In this document: one piece after another, positions 52,216 through 59,370 of the stretch | Position numbering within the stretch: position 1 is the stretch's first letter | Layout of the letters: each line of letters begins with the position of its first letter | Origin: Collinsella sp. WCA1-178-WT-3 (M1) | GTDB taxonomy: Bacteria; Actinomycetota; Coriobacteriia; Coriobacteriales; Coriobacteriaceae | Direction: 5' to 3' | Assembly (NCBI RefSeq): GCF_009696325.1 | Contig: NZ_VUME01000001.1 | Location: 124,001-188,000 of the forward strand | Length of the DNA stretch: 64,000 bases | The notes under the pieces: generated by a model | Told to the model about the DNA's origin: nothing | Database searches by the model: none | Seen by the model: only the letters and a program-made list of their open reading frames with translations | Position numbers and translations under genes: made by a program

Positions 52216-53604
52216 ATGATTAAGATTGCCAAGTTTGGCGGCTCGTCGGTCGCCGACGCCGAACACTTTAAGAAGATCAAGGCCATCGTCGATGCCGACC
52301 CGGCCCGCCGTTTTGTGGTGGTTTCCGCCTGCGGTCGCCGCTTTAAGGGCGACACCAAGGTGACCGACCTGCTCTACCTGGTTAACGCGCACGTTAAGTA
52401 TCACGTGTCGTGTGAGGAGCTGCTCGAGGACATTGGCCAGCGCTATTTTGATATCGCTGACGAGCTGGAGCTCACCTATCCCATCCGTGAGGAGTTCGCG
52501 GCCTTTGCCGAGCGCGCCCGCTCGGGCGGCTACTCCACCGAGGAGCTTGTGAGCCGCGGCGAGTACTTCACCGCTCGCCTGATGGCCGAGTACCTGGGCC
52601 TGCCGTTCCTGGACGCCGCGACGGTTGTGGCGTTCCATCACGACGGTACGCTCAGCATGAACCGCACCTCCGAGCTGGTGCAGGAGTACGGTCAGCAGGG
52701 CGGCTTTGTTATGCCCGGTTTCTACGGCGCGACGCGTGAGGGCCAGATTAAGCTGCTCGATCGTGGCGGCGGCGATATCTCGGGCTCGATTCTGGCCAAG
52801 TGTCTGGACGCCGACCTTTACGAGAACTGGACCGACGTCTCGGGCTTCTACTCTGCCGATCCGCGTATTGTTCCCGAGGCTCAGCCCATTGCGCGCGTTA
52901 CCTACGAGGAACTGCGCGAGCTTTCGTACATGGGCGCAAGCGTCCTTCACGAGGAGGCCGTGTTCCCCGTGCGCGAGGCGGGTATTCCGCTGGTCATCAA
53001 GAACACCAATGCGCCGCAGGACCCCGGCACCATCATTAGCGAGACGGCTGATGAGGGCGAGGCGGAGCCCATCATTACCGGCGTGACCGGCAAGCGCGGT
53101 TTTGTCGCCATCAACGTGGCCCGCGATCGCACCAAGCCCCGCGTCGGCTTTATGCGCCGTGCACTTTCGGTCTTCGAGCGCTATGACGTTTCCGTCGAGC
53201 ACATGCCCACCGGCGTCGACCGCTTTGGCGCCGTGGTACAGGAGCAGGATGTGCACGATTCGCTGTACTCGCTCGTGGGCGACATCCAGCAGGAGGTTGA
53301 GCCGCTCGAGATTGAGGTTGTCGAGGGCCTGGCGCTCATCGCGACCGTCGGCCGTAACCTGCGCGGCCGCGCAGGTATTTCTGGCCACCTGTTTGGCATG
53401 CTCGGCCAGGCTGGCGTGAGCGTGCGCATGATTTCGCAGAGCTGCGACGAGATCAACATCATTATCGGTGTCGAGGATAAGGACTTCGACCTGGCGATTC
53501 AGACCATTTACCGTGCCTTCTCCGACGAGAACGGCATTGTGAAGGTCTCCGATCTGGAGGCTCCTGCACCGATTGAACCCGCCCTGGCTGCCCTCCACAA
53601 ATAG
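52216..53604 (+). CDS. lysC: Aspartate kinase
   Basis: First enzyme of the aspartate family pathway. The 462-residue monofunctional kinase has KFGGSSVADAEH at the start, LVSRGEYFTARL, GFYGATREGQIKLLDRGGGD and two C-terminal ACT domains (about 310-455), the usual sites of feedback inhibition by lysine or threonine. AAAGGTAACCTCC precedes ATG 52216. It diverges from thrC and is followed by asd, the next enzyme of the pathway. Confidence 0.95.
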   Translation: MIKIAKFGGSSVADAEHFKKIKAIVDADPARRFVVVSACGRRFKGDTKVTDLLYLVNAHVKYHVSCEELLEDIGQRYFDIADELELTYPIREEFAAFAERARSGGYSTEELVSRGEYFTARLMAEYLGLPFLDAATVVAFHHDGTLSMNRTSELVQEYGQQGGFVMPGFYGATREGQIKLLDRGGGDISGSILAKCLDADLYENWTDVSGFYSADPRIVPEAQPIARVTYEELRELSYMGASVLHEEAVFPVREAGIPLVIKNTNAPQDPGTIISETADEGEAEPIITGVTGKRGFVAINVARDRTKPRVGFMRRALSVFERYDVSVEHMPTGVDRFGAVVQEQDVHDSLYSLVGDIQQEVEPLEIEVVEGLALIATVGRNLRGRAGISGHLFGMLGQAGVSVRMISQSCDEINIIIGVEDKDFDLAIQTIYRAFSDENGIVKVSDLEAPAPIEPALAALHK

Positions 53605-53614
53605 CGACCATCCC

Positions 53615-53652
53615 GGTAGATTTTTGGGATATGTCTAGAAATCTACCTTTTG
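53615..53652 (+). terminator. Terminator between lysC and asd
   Basis: GGTAGATTT (53615-53623) and AAATCTACC (53639-53647) followed by TTTTGG. Its presence suggests asd has its own promoter in the next 170 bases. Confidence 0.7.
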
Positions 53653-53825
53653 GCGCATGAGTGGGTTTTTGAGGCATGTTCCAAAAAATCTAGCGCGGGG
53701 CGTTTCGTTTCGGTTTCGTTTCGACGGGGTGGGTTTCGTGTCCGCCCCGTTCTTGTATACACTGGGCAAGAATATCCTGCCTGCTTGGCGTGCGGGCAAA
53801 AGCCACAACCTTCAAAGGGGGAAGC

Positions 53826-54851
53826 ATGAAACAGTACACGGTTGCTATTTTGGGCGCGACGGGGGCCGTGGGCACCCAGATGCTCGAGTGCCTCAACGAG
53901 CAGGAGTTTCCGGTTGGCAAGCTCAAGCTGCTGGCGAGCGCGCGCTCTGCGGGCAAGACCGTCGAGTTCCGCGGCGAGCAGGTTGTTATTGAGGAGGCTT
54001 GCCCCGAGGCCTTTGAGGGCTGCGACATCGTACTCGGCGCTGCCGGCGACGATATCGCCAAGGAGCTGCTGCCCGAGGCCGTCAAGCGTGGCGCCGTCGT
54101 GGTCGACAACAGCCACGCCTTCCGCATGGATCCCGAGGTGCCGCTCGTCGTGCCCGAGATCAATGCCGACGACATCAAGTGGCATCACGGCCTTATCGCT
54201 AACCCTAACTGTGCAACTATCATCGGCCTGGTTCCCACCTGGCCGCTGCACAAGCTCGCCGGCGTGAAGCGCATGATCGTCTCGACGTACCAGGCGGCTT
54301 CGGGCGCTGGTGCTCCCGGTATGGCCGAGCTCGAGGCCCAGCTGGCCGCCCTGGGTCGTGGCGAGGAGATTCCCGAGCCGCGCGCATTTGCCGCCCAGTT
54401 GGCGAGCAACCTGATTCCGCAGATTGGCGGCGTCAAGGAGGAGGGCTTTACCTCCGAGGAGATGAAGTTGCAAAACGAGGGTCGCAAGATTATGCACCTG
54501 CCCGAGCTGCGCGTGAACTGCACTTGTGTGCGCGTGCCTGTGCTGCGCTCGCACTCCGAGAGCATTACGCTCGAGTTTGAGCGCGACATTACGGTCGAGG
54601 AAGCCCGTGCTGCGCTGGCTTCTGCCCCGGGTGTCAAGCTGGTCGACGACTTGGGCGCCGAGGATGCGCACGACCGATTCCCCATGCCGATGGACACCTC
54701 CGACCAGGACCTGATTTGGGTCGGTCGCGTGCGCCGCGACATCTCGAACCCCGAGGCCGCGCGTGGCATCACCTTCTGGTGCTGTGGCGACCAAATCCGT
54801 AAGGGCGCGGCAACCAACGCCGTCCAGATCGCCAAGCTGCTCTGCGAGTAG
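53826..54851 (+). CDS. asd: Aspartate-semialdehyde dehydrogenase
   Basis: Reduces aspartyl phosphate to the semialdehyde with NADPH. The 341-residue protein has the cofactor loop GATGAVGTQML (residues 9-19), the catalytic Cys in NPNCATI and the SGAGAPGMAEL segment; RVPVLRSHSE is the substrate-binding part. AAAGGGGGAAGC precedes ATG 53826. It forms the lysC-asd pair, whose product feeds thrB and thrC. Confidence 0.95.
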   Translation: MKQYTVAILGATGAVGTQMLECLNEQEFPVGKLKLLASARSAGKTVEFRGEQVVIEEACPEAFEGCDIVLGAAGDDIAKELLPEAVKRGAVVVDNSHAFRMDPEVPLVVPEINADDIKWHHGLIANPNCATIIGLVPTWPLHKLAGVKRMIVSTYQAASGAGAPGMAELEAQLAALGRGEEIPEPRAFAAQLASNLIPQIGGVKEEGFTSEEMKLQNEGRKIMHLPELRVNCTCVRVPVLRSHSESITLEFERDITVEEARAALASAPGVKLVDDLGAEDAHDRFPMPMDTSDQDLIWVGRVRRDISNPEAARGITFWCCGDQIRKGAATNAVQIAKLLCE

Positions 54852-54871
54852 CGGTGGAACTGTCCGGCGGT

Positions 54872-54989
54872 GGCCGGGCTTAGCTTTCAGAACGTCCTCG
54901 ACCATGTGCGGCGCCTTGTCCTGCTCCTTCGGAGCCGCGGACAAGGCGCCGCACTGGTCTGCGGAGTGTTCTGAAAGCTGAGCCCGGCC
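54872..54989 (+). ncRNA. GTCCTC/TGCGGA hairpin family, copy 6
   Basis: Outer helix 54872-54893 with 54968-54989 (22 bp, one G-T), core AACGTCCTC, GACCA/TGGTC helix, stem TGCGGCGCCTTGTCC (54906-54920) with 54939-54953, core TGCGGAGTGTT. It begins 20 bases after the asd stop. Confidence 0.7.
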
Positions 54990-55039
54990 CCGCCTGCAGT
55001 GACTCGGCTGCGAGCGGCCTGCGATGGGGCCGTTGTTGG

Positions 55040-55211
55040 TTGGGGCCGCTGGGCTGATGTGAGGGCACGTGGCCGTTGCGGGCCCTGGTCCCGGCGGCGG
55101 CCTCGGCGCTTTGCGCCTGCCTCCTTTGGGGACTGCGGGTCCGTGACGGCAGCTGCGGCGCTTCGCGCCTGCTGCCTGAGGTGACTTTGGGGTTGGGGTG
55201 AATTGAAGTTG
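55040..55211 (+). other. GC-rich gap with small repeated hairpins
   Basis: CGGCGCTTTGCGCCTGCCTCC and CGGCGCTTCGCGCCTGCTGCC-type units occur near 55105 and 55155, each forming a GGCGC-TT(T/C)-GCGCC hairpin. No reading frame here has a ribosome site or gene-like composition. Confidence 0.4.
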
Positions 55212-55379
55212 AATACTTTTCCCGAGAAGTGAACGACCTATTTTGGACCCCCGAAGCATTGGCATATTTTGACCGCTATTTCCTGCGGTTTTGCTGCGCG
55301 AATCCTGCGGTTTTACGGTCTAAAGGTGTGGATGCTTCGGGGCCTCGTTTTTACTCGTTCACTTCTCGGGAAAAGTATT
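55212..55379. repeat. 168-bp palindromic element with an internal direct repeat
   Basis: Perfect 24-base arms (55212-55235, 55356-55379) and an inner pair CCCCCGAAGCAT (55248-55259) / GATGCTTCGGGG (55331-55342). The loop has CCTGCGGTTTT twice, about 22 bases apart. No coding potential; the 695-base gap 54852-55547 is made of such elements. Confidence 0.65.
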
Positions 55380-55547
55380 AGAGCTCAGCTGGCATGGGTA
55401 CCGCTCTGGCGTCGAAGCCCCGCGTCTTCTTCTCTTGATTGGGGAAAGTGGCCTCGCTTAAGCAATTGCGTTCCTGCCCGGGCGTATCAGACAGGTTGTC
55501 TGCACAATTCGCGGTATTATAGTGCGGAGTTTTGAAAGGAGCCGCTG

Positions 55548-56126
55548 GTGGTCACGACGACGTTTGCTTCGCCTTTGGGCGAAATCCTGCTTGCCGCTGA
55601 TGGCCGCGGCCTGACGGGGCTTTGGTTTGAGGGGCAGGAGCACTTTGGCTCCACGCTTCTCCGGGAAGACTCCGAACATGTTGAAGGGGCCGATGCGGTT
55701 TCCGGTGCTGGTGGCATGTCGTCGGCGAGTCCGGCTCATGGTACGGCTTCTTCGGTGCTTGAGCGTTCGTGGGCTTGGCTGAATGCTTATTTTGCAGGGC
55801 AGGAGCCTCGGTATACGCCGCCGTTGCATATGATCGGTACGGCGTTTCAGCGTGAAGTCTGGTTTGAGCTGCTTTCTATTCCGCGTGGCGAGGTCGCCAC
55901 GTATGGCGAGATTGCGGCTCGTGTCGCCGCCCGCCATCGGGTGCCGGGGAACGAGGACCCCGTTATGTCTCCTCGTGCGGTGGGGGCTGCGGTCGCTCGC
56001 AACCCTATTTCGATTATCGTGCCGTGCCATCGCGTGGTTGCCGCCGACGGCGCGCTTAACGGATATGCCGGCGGGCTCGATCGCAAGGAGTGGCTGCTTC
56101 GGCTTGAGGGCGCGTACGAGGACTAG
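55548..56126 (+). CDS. ogt: Methylated-DNA--protein-cysteine methyltransferase
   Basis: Removes methyl or alkyl groups from O6-guanine by suicide transfer to its own Cys. The 192-residue protein has GTAFQREVWFELLSIPRGEV then TYGEIA, and the active-site PCHRVVAADGALNGYAGG. A 40-residue Gly/Ser/Ala-rich low-complexity insert separates the N-terminal strand region from the catalytic domain. Start is GTG 55548 after GAAAGGAGCC. It stands alone. Confidence 0.93.
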   Translation: MVTTTFASPLGEILLAADGRGLTGLWFEGQEHFGSTLLREDSEHVEGADAVSGAGGMSSASPAHGTASSVLERSWAWLNAYFAGQEPRYTPPLHMIGTAFQREVWFELLSIPRGEVATYGEIAARVAARHRVPGNEDPVMSPRAVGAAVARNPISIIVPCHRVVAADGALNGYAGGLDRKEWLLRLEGAYED

Positions 56127-56165
56127 CGCTCGAACACTTTGCATAGCCAAGATGCCGTGAAAGAA

Positions 56166-56305
56166 CGGGACACGCTTTCCGAATGGAGACTCAGACGGAA
56201 ACCACGTCCCGGAATTCCGTTTTAAAGCGGGATGCGCTTTCCGAATGGCGTCCCAAGCGGAAACCGTGTCCCGGAATACAGCCTCAGAGTGGGACGTCGT
56301 TTCCG
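56166..56305. repeat. Tandem 62-base repeat of a GGGAC-GTCCC palindrome, 2.3 units
   Basis: Units begin at 56166, 56228 and 56290. Each contains GGGACACGCTTTCCG-type sequence and, inverted, CGGAAACCACGTCCCG, so each unit is a hairpin. The third unit is cut after GGGACGTCGTTTCCGG. It lies between convergent ogt and the CLC gene. Confidence 0.7.
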
Positions 56306-56332
56306 GTTGAGACCACCTGCTTGGACATCTTT

Positions 56333-57568
56333 CTACGCTCGCTCTTGCAGGGCGTAGATCGACTTATCCATGTTGAACAGGTAAGCCACGACGCAGACAA
56401 TAAAGAACATCGGCAGATTACCAAAGCCGAAGACTTCGCAGCCAATAAGGATGGGTGCGAGCAGCGTATTGGTGGCGCTGCCAAAGACGGCTGCGTAGCC
56501 CAGCGCGGCGCAGAGCTCGACGGGCATGCCGAGAATCCCGGCGAGTACGACGCCCAGGCTGGCTCCGATGGAAAACAGCGGCGTCACCTCACCACCCTGA
56601 TATCCTGCGGCAAGTGTGGCGATGGTGAGTACGAATTTGAGCGCCCAGTCCCAAGGCATGATGGCGACCTTACCGTTACCGTTGAGCGCCGCCGATATCA
56701 GGTTGGTGCCAAGGCCGCAGTATCGACCCTGCCACAGTGCGAACAGAATCGCCGATAGCGCGATGCCGATAGCGGCGATGCGCGCATAGGGGTTGGGGAG
56801 CAGCCGCGCCGCAAGGGTCTTGGCATGGGCAAGGCACCAGGCAAAGGCACCGCCTACCATGCCAAACGCGATGCCTAGTACCGCAAGCCGTCCAAGGCCG
56901 GGGAGATCAAGCGCGCATGAGGCGACAACGGCGACCTCGAACTTCTCGAGTCCCAGGGCACCGGAGGTCATACTTGCGGCGAGCGAGGCTGTAAGCGCGG
57001 GAAACAGCGCGCGGTATTCCATGCGTCCTGCGACCAGTACTTCGATAGCAAAGACCGTGGCAGCAAGGGGCGTTCGAAAGAGCCCGGCAAAGCCGGCGGC
57101 CATGCCGATAAGCAAAAACGTGTTGCCGGGGTCTCGGAAAGGTAGACGTCGGCCGATCCAATGTGAGACGGTTGCACCGATCTGCACGGCCACGCCCTCG
57201 CGTCCCGCACTGCCGCCAAAGAGGTGCGTCCCCCACGTGCTCAGCATAATGAGCGGCACCAAGCGCGGCGAGATGGCGTCCTCACGCCCGTGGCCTACGT
57301 CGAATACCAGGCTCATGCCGCGGTCGGCGCCCTTGCCCCAAGCGCGGTAGGCAAACACGATGGCAAGGCCCATAAGGGCGAGGAAGGGGAGGAGCAGGGT
57401 GATGTGTTCGTCGCGGAAGGCGCCGATCGCCAAAAGCACGCGTCCAAAGAGCGCGCAGATGGCGCCAACGATGATACCGACGGGGATTCCGACGGCACCC
57501 ATAAGCACAAGACCGCTATAGGTGTTGAGCAGACGTTTGATTCTGCTCGATGCGCTGCTTTCTGACAT
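56333..57568 (-). CDS. CLC family anion/proton antiporter, CLC-F-like
   Basis: A 411-residue CLC transporter with about ten membrane helices. GGSAGREGVAVQIG (about 118-131) and AAGYQGGEVTPLFSIGASLG resemble fluoride-exporting CLC-F proteins, which have GREGxxVQ, more than the GREGP of chloride types; the selectivity-filter Ser/Met cannot be assigned safely. ATG 57568 has GGAAAG upstream. The leader contains a terminator-like hairpin but I could not match the fluoride riboswitch consensus. Confidence 0.85.
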   Translation of the reverse strand: MSESSASSRIKRLLNTYSGLVLMGAVGIPVGIIVGAICALFGRVLLAIGAFRDEHITLLLPFLALMGLAIVFAYRAWGKGADRGMSLVFDVGHGREDAISPRLVPLIMLSTWGTHLFGGSAGREGVAVQIGATVSHWIGRRLPFRDPGNTFLLIGMAAGFAGLFRTPLAATVFAIEVLVAGRMEYRALFPALTASLAASMTSGALGLEKFEVAVVASCALDLPGLGRLAVLGIAFGMVGGAFAWCLAHAKTLAARLLPNPYARIAAIGIALSAILFALWQGRYCGLGTNLISAALNGNGKVAIMPWDWALKFVLTIATLAAGYQGGEVTPLFSIGASLGVVLAGILGMPVELCAALGYAAVFGSATNTLLAPILIGCEVFGFGNLPMFFIVCVVAYLFNMDKSIYALQERA

Positions 57569-57593
57569 TTTGCTTTCCGACACTTGCTCTCTT

Positions 57594-57640
57594 GATAGAA
57601 AAAGAGCTGGAGTTGCGCATCGTTGAGAGGCTTTCCAGCT
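57594..57640 (-). promoter_or_regulatory. Terminator-like hairpin in the CLC gene leader
   Basis: On the minus strand AGCTGGA...TCCAGCT is followed by CTTTTTCT, about 30 bases before the CLC start. It could be an attenuator. The stem is only seven pairs with a 22-base loop. Confidence 0.4.
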
Positions 57641-57753
57641 TTAGCAAAACTAACTTATAAGATGCGACGGGCTGCGTCAAGATTATTACCGGACGGCCTA
57701 GGAGGCGGCTGGTTGGATGGCTTAAAACCTAGCGCGTGAAATGACGCCCCACG

Positions 57754-58392
57754 CTATTCAGCGCGCTTGATAGGATGACGAACCACAGTCTTAAGTTTCT
57801 CCGGTGCACATTTGCGTGGATCGGAGAGATAGATTTCGTGATGTAAACGGGTGTCTGAGAAGTCGGGGACATAGCCCTGCTCGGTCGCATATTCATGCAT
57901 GGCGTCTACGGTTGCCGGCTCGTTGTCGTAGGGCCCGGTGTGCATGCATTGAACGCAGAGGCCCTCGTCAACTTTAAGCAGTTCGACGGCGGAAAAGTCC
58001 AGTTTCTTTTTGGTCGTGGCTTCCGCGACCGCCCAGTCAAAGTCATCTCGGGTGACGAAATCGGGCAGGCGGATGCACGAGATAAAGTTGAAATCGTCCT
58101 TGTGTACATAATCGATGTCGCCGCTCGGGGACTCTTGCCACCAGAAACCCTCGAGCGGCGGTACCACAAAGTCGAAATAGCCTTCGATACTCCTTGAGCC
58201 TTTCTTCGACATCTTGACGGTATAGGCGATGCCGTAAAGTAGCGGCAGGGCGTTTTGATACTCGCCACCTTCGATATTTGGGTTGCCCTTTCCGCGAACG
58301 GCAACGTAGCTCATAGGCGGGACAGTTACGATACTCGGCTTGCTTGCAGGTTTGTAGAGCTCCTTGCATTCCTTCTTAAAGTCGAACGCCAT
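57754..58392 (-). CDS. GyrI-like small-molecule-binding protein
   Basis: A 212-residue single-domain protein of the GyrI-like (SOUL/BacR) fold, without an attached HTH. PPMSYVAVRGKGNPN, KGSRSIEGYFDFVVPPLEGFWW and LCVQCMHTGPYDNEPATVD are typical of this group, members of which bind or hydrolyse hydrophobic cyclic compounds. Start ATG 58392 follows GAAAGGCGG. GAACAGCTGTTC, a perfect 12-base palindrome (58450-58461), lies 58 bases upstream and may be an operator. It diverges from an ABC transporter. Confidence 0.82.
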   Translation of the reverse strand: MAFDFKKECKELYKPASKPSIVTVPPMSYVAVRGKGNPNIEGGEYQNALPLLYGIAYTVKMSKKGSRSIEGYFDFVVPPLEGFWWQESPSGDIDYVHKDDFNFISCIRLPDFVTRDDFDWAVAEATTKKKLDFSAVELLKVDEGLCVQCMHTGPYDNEPATVDAMHEYATEQGYVPDFSDTRLHHEIYLSDPRKCAPEKLKTVVRHPIKRAE

Positions 58393-58570
58393 GTTGGCCG
58401 CCTTTCTGCGTATTGGCCTGCTTAGATAGCTGAATCATATCATAGAAACGAACAGCTGTTCGAATGATTTGGCTGACAGATTGAGATGCGTGCATTGTGT
58501 TTGGCGGTCGACCTGACCCCGTCGATGATTTCTCTGCCTCCCCGGCGCCTCATCTATAGCTGCCGTTTCC

Positions 58571-58613
58571 CCATATAAAACCTGCCAAAATAAACCTGTC
58601 CCTTTTTGGTCGG
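58571..58613 (-). repeat. CCTGCCAAAA terminator-like repeat, copy 4
   Basis: Same sequence as 16829-16880 from the T tract to the loop, but the far arm is changed to CGACCAAAAA on the minus strand, weakening the stem. It lies 50 bases before an ABC ATPase gene on the opposite strand. Confidence 0.65.
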
Positions 58614-58663
58614 TGCGAAATGGGTAATACTAAAGAGTTATCCGACCAGATGGGAATTAATCG

Positions 58664-59365
<702 letters not shown>

Positions 59366-59370
59366 CGCCC

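Noticed and set aside
56166-56305. Tandem repeat considered as a CRISPR array
   Set aside because: Units are directly adjacent palindromes with similar, not unique, spacers, and no cas genes are present.
57584-57753. Fluoride riboswitch before the CLC gene
   Set aside because: The conserved GATG and CCGCT-type segments of the crcB motif could not be found.
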